Shown here: in pieces, positions 1 through 9,172 of the stretch | Layout of the letters: each line of letters opens with the position of its first letter | How positions within the stretch are numbered: the first letter of the stretch is position 1 | Source of the DNA: Roseomonas sp. | GTDB lineage: Bacteria > Pseudomonadota > Alphaproteobacteria > Acetobacterales > Acetobacteraceae | DNA: 64,000 bases | Direction: 5' to 3' | NCBI GenBank assembly: GCA_020249505.1 | Contig: JADCFN010000023.1 | Coordinates: 1-64,000 of the forward strand | The notes under the pieces: generated by a model | What the model saw: the letters and a program-made list of their open reading frames with translations, nothing else | Database searches by the model: none | What the model was told of the DNA's origin: nothing | Translations under genes and position numbers: made by a program

Positions 1-1211
1 CGGGATTCCTGATTGCGGCGTAATGTGATTCATGGGTTACCTCGATTTGATGAGGTTTCTCCATGTCTTCTGCGTCACTCCTGGATCATTTTTCTGCGCT
101 TGAGGACCCTCGCCAGTCCTGGAAGGTGGTCTACCCGCTTCCGGAGATCATGCTGCTTGTTCTCTGTGCGACCATCAGCGGGATGGAGGATTTCGTTGAA
201 ATCCGGCTTTGGGGGCAGGAGAGGATGGATTTTCTACGCCGTTTCCTGCCCTATAAGCGGGGCCTGCCGTCACACGATACGTTGAATGATGTGATGAACG
301 CCCTGGACGCTGAGCTTTTCAAATCCTGCTTCACGGCCTGGGTCGAGGCCCTTCGGGACGGTGACCCAGACGTGGTGGCGATTGACGGCAAAACCTCGCG
401 AAGAACCCACGACCGGGCGAATGGCCGAGAGCCACTGCATATGGTCTCTGCCTGGGCCAGCCGGCAGCGCCTTGTTCTGGGGCAGGAGGCTGTCGCCACC
501 AAATCCAACGAAATCAAAGCAATCCCCCTGCTGCTCGCGCGCCTCGAACTCACCGGCGCCATCGTCACCATCGACGCCATCGGCACACAGACCGCCATCG
601 CTGAGACCATCCTGCACCGCGGTGGCGATTATCTTTTGGCTCTCAAGGCCAACCGCCCGGCCACCCATGCCGACGTTGCTGCCTTCTTTAAGGCGCCCCC
701 CGCCGAGATGATCCACTCCGTTCATGAGACTATCGATGCCGATCACGGCAGGCTTGAAGAACGCCGCCACCTTGTCTGCCACGATGTCGATTGGCTGTTC
801 TCGGATCGGCGCTACACCGACGAGCCCCGCTTTCCAAAGCTGGCCATGATTGCCATGGTCGAGACCAGGACCGAACGCAGCGGTCGTGTCGAGCAGGAAA
901 GGCGCTTCTACCTTTCCTCTGCAAAGCTCGATGCCAAGGCCTTCGCAGCAGCCGTGCGAAGCCATTGGGGCATCGAAAATCGCCTCCATTGGGTGCTCGA
1001 CGTCGTCTTTCACGACGACTTGGCGCGCCTGAGAACAGGCAGCGGACCCCAAAACATGGCCATCATCAAACACATGGCTATGAACATGATACGCAACGCA
1101 GACGACAAACACAGCCTTAAGGTCAGAAGAAAAAAAGCCGCCATGAACACAGATTATCTGAAAGCATTACTATTCAGAACTCAGCAGTGAGCCCTTCAAG
1201 CGATTCCCCTG
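1..1211 (+). mobile_element. ISAs1-family insertion sequence, ends uncertain
   Basis: The element is defined by its single intact transposase gene (63-1190). The downstream flank contains gattcccctg at 1202-1211, whose reverse complement begins cagggg, like the CAGGG-type ends common in this family. The first bases of the window (cgggattc) match it only partly, so the left terminal repeat may be clipped by the window edge. No target-site duplication could be identified, so both limits are estimates. Nothing else in the window is obviously mobile. Confidence 0.4.
63..1190 (+). CDS. ISAs1 family transposase
   Basis: This 375-residue protein has the full length of an ISAs1 (IS4/H-repeat group) DDE transposase. 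The N-terminal part (about residues 5-95) resembles the family's DDE_Tnp_1-associated domain, with LEDPRQ near residue 14. The catalytic triad can be placed at D108 (VVAIDGKTSRRT), D171 (IVTIDAIGTQT) and E305 (IENRLHWVLDVVF), the last being the family's most recognisable motif. The frame is uninterrupted, so the protein is probably active or only recently inactive. It lies downstream of, and convergent with, the liv operon and does not break any gene visible here. Start: the ATG at 63 gives the conserved N-terminus. Confidence 0.93.
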   Translation: MSSASLLDHFSALEDPRQSWKVVYPLPEIMLLVLCATISGMEDFVEIRLWGQERMDFLRRFLPYKRGLPSHDTLNDVMNALDAELFKSCFTAWVEALRDGDPDVVAIDGKTSRRTHDRANGREPLHMVSAWASRQRLVLGQEAVATKSNEIKAIPLLLARLELTGAIVTIDAIGTQTAIAETILHRGGDYLLALKANRPATHADVAAFFKAPPAEMIHSVHETIDADHGRLEERRHLVCHDVDWLFSDRRYTDEPRFPKLAMIAMVETRTERSGRVEQERRFYLSSAKLDAKAFAAAVRSHWGIENRLHWVLDVVFHDDLARLRTGSGPQNMAIIKHMAMNMIRNADDKHSLKVRRKKAAMNTDYLKALLFRTQQ

Positions 1212-1277
1212 GGGCCCGAGCCGCCCACCAGCTTGGCAGGTGGCCCGGTTCCTGGGGCGTAAATGCCCGGGGGGCGG

Positions 1278-2483
1278 TTACCCTGCCCCTTCGATCACAT
1301 TGCCGAAGCGTTCCCAGCTTTGCCCATTCCAGCGCTGCAACTGCATCTGGCGGATGACGTTATAGTTATCCGGCTGGGTCTGCACCTTGATCCCCGGGAG
1401 CAGCGTCGCGATGTCCATCGGGCGGATATTGCGCGCCTGGTTCATCACATTTTCGCGGCTGAAATCATTGCCGCATTGGCGGAGCACCTGAATCATGGTC
1501 AGGCCCACCCCATAACCATAGGTGTAGTTGTTGTCCCCCAAATCACCATCCGGCACGTAGCGGCGCATGAAGTCGCGCCATTCATTCATGCCGGCATCCT
1601 GCGCCCAAGCGGGATCCGATTGATCCTTCCGGTAATCGGAGGTGATCAGGCCAATACCCTTCTCAACCCCCGCCGGCTGCATCACCACGCCGACTGAAAC
1701 CGACACATTGGTCATGAACATCATCGGGCGCCAGCCAATATCATGCACGCGGCGAATGGCCTGGGCGGCAAAGCGCGGCACCACGCCGCAAATCAGCACA
1801 TCGGCACCGGTGGCCTGAAGCTGCACGATCTGGCTATCAATGGTTGGGTCCGTTGCTTCATTGGTCGCGGTCACAACCATGGAACGGAAGCGATCCTTGA
1901 GCACATCCTGCACGCCATGCAGGTAATCGCGCCCGAAATCGTCATTCTGATAGAGCAGCGCGATTTTCGCATTGGGGCGCTGTTCCAGCACGTATTTGGT
2001 ATAGATCTGCGCTTCCACGCGGTAGCTGGGCTGCCAGCCAATGGTCCAGGGGAATTCGCGCGGATTGGCCCATTTATCGGCCCCGGTTGCCAGGAACAGA
2101 TGCGGCACGGAACGTTGATTGACATAGCGATGTATGGCGCTGTTGGTCGGCGTGCCAAGCTGGTTGAACAGGAAGGCGACGCGATCGCGTTCAACCAGGC
2201 GGCGGGTCTGTTCCAAGGTGCGCGGCGGCTGATAGGCATCATCATAGACGGTGAATTTGATGCGCCGGCCGGCAACACCGCCTTCATCATTCAGGCGCCT
2301 GAACATGGCTTCCAGGCAGCGCGAAATCACCGAATAGGATGAAACCGGGCCCGATAGCGCATTGGTGCTGCCGATATGGATTTCGGTGGCGGTGACACCG
2401 GGCGCTTCCTGCGCGGCGGCGAGATTAGGTACGGCCAGCGCGCCCGCGCTGCCGGCCAGAAGAAGACGACGTGAAATGGTCAT
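1278..2483 (-). CDS. Branched-chain amino acid-type ABC transporter substrate-binding protein
   Basis: A 401-residue periplasmic binding protein of the LivJ/LivK type (Peripla_BP_6 fold). The N-terminus has an SRRLLLAG stretch followed by a hydrophobic segment and an AAAQ cleavage-type site near residue 24, so export, possibly by Tat, is likely. The mature part starts with ITGSTN-like sequence (IHIGSTNALSGP) that is typical of the ligand-binding lobe. It is the last gene of a five-gene minus-strand liv operon, 17 nt after livM, and supplies the ligand specificity of the importer. The family binds leucine/isoleucine/valine, but also amides, urea and aromatic acids, so the substrate cannot be read from sequence alone. 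Confidence 0.9.
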   Translation of the reverse strand: MTISRRLLLAGSAGALAVPNLAAAQEAPGVTATEIHIGSTNALSGPVSSYSVISRCLEAMFRRLNDEGGVAGRRIKFTVYDDAYQPPRTLEQTRRLVERDRVAFLFNQLGTPTNSAIHRYVNQRSVPHLFLATGADKWANPREFPWTIGWQPSYRVEAQIYTKYVLEQRPNAKIALLYQNDDFGRDYLHGVQDVLKDRFRSMVVTATNEATDPTIDSQIVQLQATGADVLICGVVPRFAAQAIRRVHDIGWRPMMFMTNVSVSVGVVMQPAGVEKGIGLITSDYRKDQSDPAWAQDAGMNEWRDFMRRYVPDGDLGDNNYTYGYGVGLTMIQVLRQCGNDFSRENVMNQARNIRPMDIATLLPGIKVQTQPDNYNVIRQMQLQRWNGQSWERFGNVIEGAG

Positions 2484-2500
2484 GGTGAATTCCTCTCCGC

Positions 2501-3484
2501 TTATTTTGGTTGTGGGTTTCCAGGCGATGAAAGCTTTGCCAAAAGGCGCCGCACCAAACCGGCGAAGCCTTCAGGCAGCACAAACAGGAAAACGATCAGG
2601 ATCATGCCGTAGATCACGCCTGGCGCGGCGCGGCTGATGCTCTCAGCAATATTTGGCACAAACAGCACGAATAACCCGCCAAAGATTGATCCCAGGATGG
2701 AAGCAACCCCGCCCACCACCATGCCGACAAAAAACGTAATGGACAGCAGAAAGGTGAAGCTATCGGGGGCCACGAATTCCACCGCCACGGCAGAAAGCGC
2801 GCCGGCGACACCGGTGATCATGGCGCTCACGGCGAAGGCGCCGGTCTTGAGTGCTGCGATATCCATGCCCATCGCCTCGGCTGCTGTGGGGTGATCACGC
2901 GTGGCCATCAGCGCGCGGCCAATCCGCCCGCGGATCAGATTCCAGGCGAGCAGAAAACATATGCCGGAGACGATAAGCACATTCAGATACATGTATTGAT
3001 CAGCATTGAACGGCAGAACGGATGTGAGCCAGCGCGGCGGATCGGGCTTCATCAGGAACAGGCCCTGCACGCCGCCGGTCCAGGCCTCCAGCGCCTTATG
3101 CTTCAGCAATTGCGGCACCGCGACCGCGAGCGAAAATGTCACCAGCGCCAGATATAGCCCGCCCAAACGGAGCGCCGGCAGCCCGACCGCATAGCCCACC
3201 ATGCCGCATATCGCCGCCGCAAAAGGCAGTGTCGCGTAAAAGGACCAATCCGCCTGCGCCATCAGGATGGAAGTGACATAAGCGCCAATCGCGAAAAACG
3301 CCCCATGGCCCAAGGATATCTGCCCATTATAGCCCGTGACGATATTAAGCCCGAGCACCGCGAGCGCCATGATCACCGCCATGGTCAATTGGAACAGATG
3401 AAAGCTTTCCAGCACCCAAAGCGGCGCCAGCGCCGCCGCAAGGCCGAGCACGACAAGAAGAAGGCGTGCGGGTGACAGGCTCAT
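2501..3484 (-). CDS. livM: Branched-chain amino acid ABC transporter permease LivM
   Basis: An inner-membrane permease subunit of the LivM type, about 327 residues with roughly eight to ten hydrophobic segments. The sequence LGLNIVTGYNGQISLGHGAFFAIGAY near residues 40-65 contains the family's GYxGQxSLGHGAF signature, and a second conserved block (EAMGMDIAALKTGAFAVSA) lies near residue 210. An ATG 33 nt further upstream is open, but that would overlap livH; the ATG at 3484 leaves 4 nt after the livH stop and begins the conserved N-terminus, so it is preferred. It pairs with LivH to form the translocation channel, powered by LivF and LivG. Confidence 0.92.
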   Translation of the reverse strand: MSLSPARLLLVVLGLAAALAPLWVLESFHLFQLTMAVIMALAVLGLNIVTGYNGQISLGHGAFFAIGAYVTSILMAQADWSFYATLPFAAAICGMVGYAVGLPALRLGGLYLALVTFSLAVAVPQLLKHKALEAWTGGVQGLFLMKPDPPRWLTSVLPFNADQYMYLNVLIVSGICFLLAWNLIRGRIGRALMATRDHPTAAEAMGMDIAALKTGAFAVSAMITGVAGALSAVAVEFVAPDSFTFLLSITFFVGMVVGGVASILGSIFGGLFVLFVPNIAESISRAAPGVIYGMILIVFLFVLPEGFAGLVRRLLAKLSSPGNPQPK

Positions 3485-3488
3485 GCCG

Positions 3489-4361
3489 CTAGACCCGCGT
3501 GAACACGACACGGCCAAAAAGGCCGGAAGGTTTCAGCACCAAGACGCCGATGATGATCACCAGCGCCACCGTCAGCTTCAGATCCGTGCCAACAATATAG
3601 GCGCCAGCGAGGTTTTCCAGCACGCCCACCAGAAAGCCGCCGATCACGGCGCCCGGTGGATTATCAATCCCGCCCAGCAAGGCACCGGCAAAGGCATAAA
3701 GCAGAATGCCGAGCATCATATTCGGATCAAGGAACACAATGGGGGCCACCATCATACCCGCGACCGACCCGATCGCCGCCGCCAGACCCCAACCAAGGGC
3801 CAGCATCACATCCACACGAATACCAACCAGGCGCGCAGAGCGCGGGTTATAGGCCGCGGCGCGCATGGCAAGGCCGAGCGATGTCTTGGTGAAGAACAAA
3901 TAGACCAGGATCAGCACCGCAAGCGTCACGCCAACACTGCCAAGCTGATGGGATGAAAACAGCCCGCCCAGCATCGGCTTGCCACCTTCAAAAGGTGAAG
4001 GGAACATCTGGATTGTATAGCCAAATACCCAGCCGGTCATGTTGCCGATGATCAGCAACATGCCGATATAAACGCCAACATGGGTCAGGATTGGCGCATG
4101 CTGCACCGGGCGCATGATCAGCCGTTCCACCAGCGCGCCCATGATAAAGGACACCACCAGCGTCCCGACAAAGGCGACCCAATAGGGCAGGCCCGCCTGT
4201 ATCATCGTCAGCGCCATGAAGGTGGAAAGCGTCGCCATTTCGCCTTGCGCGAAATTCACATGATGTGTTGCCTGATAGATCATCACAATCGCCAGCGCGA
4301 CCGAGGCATAAATGCCCCCTGTCGCGATACCGGCTGCAAGCTGCAAGAGAAAGGCTTCCAT
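3489..4361 (-). CDS. livH: Branched-chain amino acid ABC transporter permease LivH
   Basis: A 290-residue LivH-type permease with about eight membrane segments. The N-terminal LAAGIATGGIYASVALAIVMIYQATHHVNFAQGEMA block includes the family hallmark of a GxIYAxxALxxxxIYxxxxxxNFAQGE pattern. Its start lies 3 nt after the livF stop, which implies translational coupling in the livG-livF-livH-livM-binding protein order. The C-terminal GGIDNPPGAVIGGFLVG segment is the EAA-like coupling region usual in this family. It forms the heterodimeric membrane channel with LivM. Confidence 0.92.
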   Translation of the reverse strand: MEAFLLQLAAGIATGGIYASVALAIVMIYQATHHVNFAQGEMATLSTFMALTMIQAGLPYWVAFVGTLVVSFIMGALVERLIMRPVQHAPILTHVGVYIGMLLIIGNMTGWVFGYTIQMFPSPFEGGKPMLGGLFSSHQLGSVGVTLAVLILVYLFFTKTSLGLAMRAAAYNPRSARLVGIRVDVMLALGWGLAAAIGSVAGMMVAPIVFLDPNMMLGILLYAFAGALLGGIDNPPGAVIGGFLVGVLENLAGAYIVGTDLKLTVALVIIIGVLVLKPSGLFGRVVFTRV

Positions 4362-4364
4362 CCT

Positions 4365-5069
4365 TCAATATCCCAGATAGGAACGGCGAATGGCCTCATC
4401 CTGGCGGATTTCGGCAGCGGGCCCGGACATGACGATGCGGCCGGTTTCCAGCAGATAGGCGTGATCGGCCAAATCAAGCGCCAGATTGGCGTTTTGTTCG
4501 ACCAGCAGAATGCCAACGCCGCTTTCTTCGCGAATGCGGCGCAAAATGGCGAAGATATCCTGCACAATCAGCGGCGCCAGGCCGAAGCTTGGTTCATCCA
4601 GCAATAAAAGCTTTGGCCGTAGCAACAGCGCGCGCGCGATGGCCAGCATTTGCTGCTCCCCGCCCGAAAGCGTGCCGGCCTGCTGGCGCCAACGCTGCTT
4701 CAGGCGCGGGAACCATTCCCACATGCGCGCAAAATCCGCTGCCACATCGGGATCACGGCGCGTATAGGCGCCCAAGCGAAAATTCTCCTCCACCGTCAAT
4801 TCCATGAAGGTGCCGCGCCCATCGGGCACATGCGCCACGCCAAGCCGCGCGATTGATTCCGTCATCAGCCCCGCAATGCGCTGGCCAGCCAGCAGCACTT
4901 CGCCTTCCGGGCGAATCAGGCCGGATACCGCGCGCAAGGTGGTGGTCTTGCCCGCGCCATTGGCGCCGAGCAGCGCGGTCACACCCCCTTCCGCCACCGC
5001 AAAATCCAGCCCGAACAGCACCTGGGTTGGGCCATAACCAGCGCGGAGGTTTTTCACTTCAAGCAGCAT
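4365..5069 (-). CDS. livF: Branched-chain amino acid ABC transporter ATP-binding protein LivF
   Basis: A LivF-type ABC ATPase of about 234 residues. Visible motifs are Walker A (GANGAGKTT), the signature TLSGGEQQMLAIARAL and Walker B (LLLLDEPSFGLAP), followed by the H-loop region. Several start codons are possible at 5090, 5084, 5078 and 5069; the last (MLLEVKNL) begins at the conserved beta strand and gives an 11-nt overlap with livG, whereas 5090 would give a 32-nt overlap. It couples ATP hydrolysis to transport through LivH/LivM together with LivG. Confidence 0.93.
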   Translation of the reverse strand: MLLEVKNLRAGYGPTQVLFGLDFAVAEGGVTALLGANGAGKTTTLRAVSGLIRPEGEVLLAGQRIAGLMTESIARLGVAHVPDGRGTFMELTVEENFRLGAYTRRDPDVAADFARMWEWFPRLKQRWRQQAGTLSGGEQQMLAIARALLLRPKLLLLDEPSFGLAPLIVQDIFAILRRIREESGVGILLVEQNANLALDLADHAYLLETGRIVMSGPAAEIRQDEAIRRSYLGY

Positions 5070-5844
5070 GGGCGGCATCCGCATGGCCATCGCCCAGATA
5101 GGCGCGGATCACTTCAGGGCTGCTCCGCACCTCATCCGGTGTGCCATCGGCGATCTTCTTGCCGAAATCGAGCGCCACAACCTTGTCGGAGACGCGCATC
5201 ACCAGCGACATGTGATGTTCCACCAGCAAGATCGCCAAGTTGAAGCTTTGGCGCACATGCTGGAACAGCGTGGCCAATTCATCCACCTCACCGTGATTAA
5301 GCCCGCCCGCGGGTTCATCGAGCAACAGTAGCTTTGGCCGGCTGATCAGCGCGCGCGCCATCTCGACCCGCTTTTGTGTGCCGAAGGGCAGATCCACCAC
5401 GGGCAGATCGGCTACCGCTTCCAATTGCAACAGCGCCAGCAATTCCGCCGCGCGGTGCCGCGCTGCCTTGTCCTCGGCGCGCGCACGCGGCAGGCGCAGC
5501 GCATTGGCGAGGAAACCTGCGCGACCAGCGGAATGCGCCCCGGCCAGGATATTCTCCCGCACCGTCATGGATTTGAACAAGGCCAGGTTCTGGAAGGTGC
5601 GCCCAAGCCCAAGCGGGGCCATGCGATGGCGCGGTTCATGAGTGGTGGCGTGGCCATCGAAGCGCACGCTGCCCTCATTCGGGCGATAGATGCCGCTAAT
5701 GACATTGAACAACGTAGTCTTGCCCGCGCCATTCGGGCCGATCAGACCGCAAATCTGGCCTGCTTCAACATCAAAGGAAACACCGGCCACGGCGGTGACG
5801 CCACCAAAACGCACGACGATATCGCGCACTTCAAGAAGCGACAT
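5059..5844 (-). CDS. livG: Branched-chain amino acid ABC transporter ATP-binding protein LivG
   Basis: The first gene of the liv operon encodes a LivG-type ATPase of about 261 residues. Walker A reads GPNGAGKTT, Walker B LLLLDEPAGGLNHGE and the C-terminal part carries the LivG-specific extension ending in a YLGDG-type tail. The signature helix is degenerate (VDLPFGTQKRVEMARAL), which is normal for LivG. A GTG/ATG option at 5859 adds five residues; the ATG at 5844 starts directly at MSLLEVRDIVVRFGG, which fits the family better. The 5' region (5845-6046) is shared with the divergently transcribed sugar kinase gene. Confidence 0.93.
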   Translation of the reverse strand: MSLLEVRDIVVRFGGVTAVAGVSFDVEAGQICGLIGPNGAGKTTLFNVISGIYRPNEGSVRFDGHATTHEPRHRMAPLGLGRTFQNLALFKSMTVRENILAGAHSAGRAGFLANALRLPRARAEDKAARHRAAELLALLQLEAVADLPVVDLPFGTQKRVEMARALISRPKLLLLDEPAGGLNHGEVDELATLFQHVRQSFNLAILLVEHHMSLVMRVSDKVVALDFGKKIADGTPDEVRSSPEVIRAYLGDGHADAAHAA

Positions 5845-5965
5845 GGCGCATTGCCCCACCGCTTGAAATCAAAGCCTGCGCCGGATGGCAAGTGCTGGCC
5901 ATCGCTCCTCCCCGCACGCTGCCTTTGGGTTTGTAAGGTTCAGGCAGTCGTGACGGATGTATTTA

Positions 5966-6020
5966 GCCTTGGTTTTGCTCCGTTAAGCAAGCCGTAAAAA
6001 TAAGCTGGCTTGACCAAGGC
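5966..6020. other. Nested inverted repeat in the liv/sugar-kinase divergent spacer
   Basis: Outer arms gccttggt (5966-5973) and accaaggc (6013-6020) are exact reverse complements. Inside them caagcc (5988-5993) and ggcttg (6007-6012) also pair, and the two right arms are contiguous. The structure ends 26 nt before the start codon at 6047, so it could be an RNA hairpin in the kinase leader or a pair of operator half-sites in the shared promoter region. Function is unknown. Confidence 0.35.
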
Positions 6021-6046
6021 CGCCTAGCACCGCAGGCTTACCCATC

Positions 6047-6931
6047 ATGGGCAGCATTTTGGTCATTGGATCCTATAACCGGGACACGGTGCTGCGGCTT
6101 TCGCGCTTTCCCGCGCCAGGGGAGACCCTAACCGCACTTGGCATGGCCGAATTCCATGGCGGCAAAGGCAGCAACCAGGCTGTGGCCGCAGCGCGCGCCG
6201 GTGGGCGCGTGGCGTTGCTGGCAGCGCTTGGCAATGACGCGTCAGGCCAGGCCGCGCGCGCACTTTGGACAGCGGAAGGCATTACGGTGGAGGGCGTGCA
6301 AACCGTCCCAGCCCCGACCGGTGCCGCCACCATTCTCCTTGATGCGGCGGGCGAGAATCAGATCATCATTGTCCCTGGCGCCAATGCGGCCTTGGCCTTG
6401 CCATCAGGCTTCACCCCGCCTTGCGATGTTACGGTAGCGGTGGCGCAGCTTGAAACGCCGCAAGCCGCCACGGCGGCGCTGTTTCGTACGCTGACTGGCG
6501 CACGCCGCATCCTGAATGTTGCCCCAGCGGCAGCCATTCTGCCGGAGCTTCTCGCCACCACCGATATGCTGGTGCTGAATGAAACCGAAGCCGCCATTCT
6601 GGCACAACGAGAGGCTGAACCAGCCGCCCTGGCGCTTGCGCTCGCCGCCGAGACAATGCGGGAGGTGATCGTGACCGCCGGCGCCGCCGGCGCCTTTTGG
6701 GCGCGCCCGGATGGTGTGGTGATCCAAGCCACGCCACCCCGCGTGGCAGTTACCGATACCACCGGCGCTGGCGATGCCTTTCTGGGCGCCTTCGCGGCCT
6801 TCAGCGCAGCGGGACACACGCCGGAAAAGATATTAGGTTTGTCCGTGACCGCTGGTGCACTCGCCTGCACACAGCATGGTGCGGTGCCTTCCCTGCCCTA
6901 TCGTACGGCCATCCTGGCGCTGGCCAGCTAG
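6047..6931 (+). CDS. Ribokinase-like PfkB family carbohydrate kinase
   Basis: A 294-residue PfkB-family kinase closest in layout to ribokinase. The N-terminal substrate block FHGGKGSNQAVAAARAG (residues 36-52) is the first PfkB signature, and DTTGAGDAFLGA near residues 237-248 is the second, with D243 as the predicted catalytic base. It should phosphorylate a sugar or nucleoside hydroxyl using ATP in the cytoplasm. It stands alone on the plus strand, divergent from the liv operon, and 76 nt before the amidohydrolase trio. A ribokinase role is possible, but no ribose transporter or rbsD is nearby, so the substrate stays open. Confidence 0.87.
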   Translation: MGSILVIGSYNRDTVLRLSRFPAPGETLTALGMAEFHGGKGSNQAVAAARAGGRVALLAALGNDASGQAARALWTAEGITVEGVQTVPAPTGAATILLDAAGENQIIIVPGANAALALPSGFTPPCDVTVAVAQLETPQAATAALFRTLTGARRILNVAPAAAILPELLATTDMLVLNETEAAILAQREAEPAALALALAAETMREVIVTAGAAGAFWARPDGVVIQATPPRVAVTDTTGAGDAFLGAFAAFSAAGHTPEKILGLSVTAGALACTQHGAVPSLPYRTAILALAS

Positions 6932-7007
6932 TCCCACCCCATTGATCCCCCCTGGAAAAGGGAGGATGCTCCGCCCGCGCGGCACTGGATGAAGCGCAGG
7001 AGGAACC

Positions 7008-8069
7008 GTGACCGAAGCGGCAATAGATTGCGATCTGCATCCGGGCCTGCCGAGTATGGCAAGCCTGTTCCCCTATATGGATCAGCATTGGCGGACCAGC
7101 CTCAAGGAACGCGGCGTTTCCCAGCTTGAAAGCGCTTCCTGGCCGCCTGCCGCCCCCTCCACCGTGCGCGCCGATTGGCGCGGCCCGAAAGGTGAGGCGC
7201 CCTGCAAGTTGGAAACCCTGCAAGCGCAGGTGCTGGATCGCTGGGGTGTTGGCACCGGCATCCTCAACCCGCTTTTCCCGGCTCAGCTTCCCTTCAGCCG
7301 AGACCTCTCAGCCGCCTTTGCGCGCGCGGTGAATGATTGGATCCGCGCCGAATGGCTTGATGGCGATCCGCGGCTGCGCGCTGCCATCCTGCTGCCCAAT
7401 GCCATTGAGGAATCTCTGGCCGAAATTGAACGCCTCGCCCCCGATCACCGTTTTGTGCAGGCCATGACGCTTTGCATGGGGGAAATTCCGCTCGGCCGGC
7501 GCGAATGGTGGCCAGTTTATGAGGCGCTGTCGCGCCACAATATGCCGCTTGCCATTCATGCCGGCAGCAATTGGCGCCATCCCGTCACCTCGGTCGGCTG
7601 GCCTTCCTATTATCTTGAGGAATACACGGCGAATTCGATGGGTTTTCAAGCATCGCTTGCGTCCCTCATCACCGAAGGGGTGTTTGTGAAATTCCCGAAG
7701 CTGAAGGTCGTGCTGCTGGAAAGCGGCGTGTCCTGGCTGCCATCCTTTCTCTGGCGGTTGGTAAAAGCCTGGAAGGGTGTGCGCTTTGAAGTGCCTTGGC
7801 TGGATCGCCCACCATCGGAATATGTGCGCGACCATGTGCGCCTTTCGATCCGCCCGCTGGATGTGCCGGAGGAAGCCGCCACCATGGCGCGGCTGATAGA
7901 TCATTTGGGATCGGATGAGCTGTTGTTGTGGTCTTCCGATTGGCCGCATGCGCATTTTGAAGGGGACGCGACCGTGCCCCAAGGGCTCGACCCCGGCTTG
8001 CTCAAGAAAATCATGGTGGATAACCCGCGCGCGACCTATGCTAGATTGCGGGAAGGAGCCCTGGCATGA
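7008..8069 (+). CDS. Amidohydrolase family protein (first of a tandem pair)
   Basis: A 353-residue metal-dependent hydrolase of the amidohydrolase-2 (ACMS decarboxylase-like) group, predicted TIM barrel. The N-terminal metal-binding DxH motif is seen as CDLHPG (residues 7-12), mid-protein AIHAG supplies a further His, and the C-terminal SSDWPHAH carries the usual metal/catalytic Asp. The start is GTG at 7008, preceded by a strong gcaggagg ribosome site. It overlaps the next amidohydrolase by 4 nt (ATGA). These enzymes hydrolyse or decarboxylate cyclic and aromatic acids; the specific substrate is unknown. The two paralogues share many blocks (for example GWPSYYLEEYT and GWPSFYVEEVQ). Confidence 0.88.
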   Translation: MTEAAIDCDLHPGLPSMASLFPYMDQHWRTSLKERGVSQLESASWPPAAPSTVRADWRGPKGEAPCKLETLQAQVLDRWGVGTGILNPLFPAQLPFSRDLSAAFARAVNDWIRAEWLDGDPRLRAAILLPNAIEESLAEIERLAPDHRFVQAMTLCMGEIPLGRREWWPVYEALSRHNMPLAIHAGSNWRHPVTSVGWPSYYLEEYTANSMGFQASLASLITEGVFVKFPKLKVVLLESGVSWLPSFLWRLVKAWKGVRFEVPWLDRPPSEYVRDHVRLSIRPLDVPEEAATMARLIDHLGSDELLLWSSDWPHAHFEGDATVPQGLDPGLLKKIMVDNPRATYARLREGALA

Positions 8070-9172
8070 ACATCATCCGCCCCATCGCCGCCGCTGGTCG
8101 GCCCGCCGCTGCCACGCTCGGCCTGGTGGATTGCGATATCCATCCGCGCTGCGCTGATTTGGGCGAATACCGCCCCTTCATGACCGATGCCATGTGGCAT
8201 CGCCTGACCACTTACGGCATTCATGCGCGGCACGGCTTTCACAAGGGCTATCCCTTCCCGAAGGCCGCACCACTCGCCAGCCGGCGCGATGCCTGGGGGC
8301 CGCAGGGCCAGCCGCCCGCTTCGGATCTTGGCTTTGTGCAAAAGCAATTCCTGGATCATTACGGGCTGGATATTGGCGTGCTGAACCCCTTGCAGCCATC
8401 GGGCCAGGGCGATGTGAATGATGATCTTTCGGTGGCCCTCGCCCATGCTGTGAATGAATGGCAATTGGCGCATTGGGTGGATCATGATGCGCGGCTGCGC
8501 GCTTCCATTGTGGTGCCTTATGAGGATGCGGCGGCATCAGCAGCTGAAATCCGCAAGCGCGCCGGCGATGGCCGTTTCTGCCAGGTGCTATTGATGAGCC
8601 GCACTTCGGAACCTTTGGGCCGCAAGCGCTATTGGCCAATTTATGAAGCCGCCGCGGAAGTGGGTCTGCCGATTGGCATTCATGCCTTTGGCTTTTCCGG
8701 CAATGCCATGACCAATGGCGGTTGGCCTTCCTTTTATGTGGAAGAAGTGCAGGAACACGCGACCAGCGCCCAAGCCCAGGTCGCGTCCTTCGTGGTAGAA
8801 GGCGTGTTTGAACGCTTCCCTACGCTCAAGATCGTGATGATCGAATGCGGTTTTGGGTGGATGCCCTCCCTCGGCTGGCGGTTGGATAATAGCTGGAAGC
8901 GCCTTCGTGATGAAGTGCCGCATCTGAAGCGGGCACCTTCCGAATACATGCGCGAACATGTCTATGTCTCGACCCAGCCAATCGAAGAACCGGCGAAGGG
9001 TGAGCATTTGCTGGATGCGATGGAATGGATCGGCTGGGATCGTATTCTCTATGCCAGCGACTATCCGCATTGGGATTTTGACGATCCGCGCATTGCGATT
9101 CCGTCCTTCATTCCGGCAGAAAAGCGCGCCGCGATTTTCGGCGGCAATGCGCGTAGCTTCTATCGGCTGTAA
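8066..9172 (+). CDS. Amidohydrolase family protein (second of a tandem pair)
   Basis: A 368-residue paralogue of the upstream amidohydrolase. It has VDCDIHPRCADL with the DxH motif near residue 25, GIHAFG in the middle and ASDYPHWDFDD near the C-terminus. It shares spaced blocks throughout with its neighbour, including the conserved FPTLKIVMIECGFGWMPSL strand, so the pair arose by duplication but has diverged strongly. ATGA overlap upstream and a TAATG overlap with the Rieske gene downstream indicate a single translationally coupled operon. The pair may form a heteromeric enzyme or act on successive intermediates. Confidence 0.88.
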   Translation: MNIIRPIAAAGRPAAATLGLVDCDIHPRCADLGEYRPFMTDAMWHRLTTYGIHARHGFHKGYPFPKAAPLASRRDAWGPQGQPPASDLGFVQKQFLDHYGLDIGVLNPLQPSGQGDVNDDLSVALAHAVNEWQLAHWVDHDARLRASIVVPYEDAAASAAEIRKRAGDGRFCQVLLMSRTSEPLGRKRYWPIYEAAAEVGLPIGIHAFGFSGNAMTNGGWPSFYVEEVQEHATSAQAQVASFVVEGVFERFPTLKIVMIECGFGWMPSLGWRLDNSWKRLRDEVPHLKRAPSEYMREHVYVSTQPIEEPAKGEHLLDAMEWIGWDRILYASDYPHWDFDDPRIAIPSFIPAEKRAAIFGGNARSFYRL

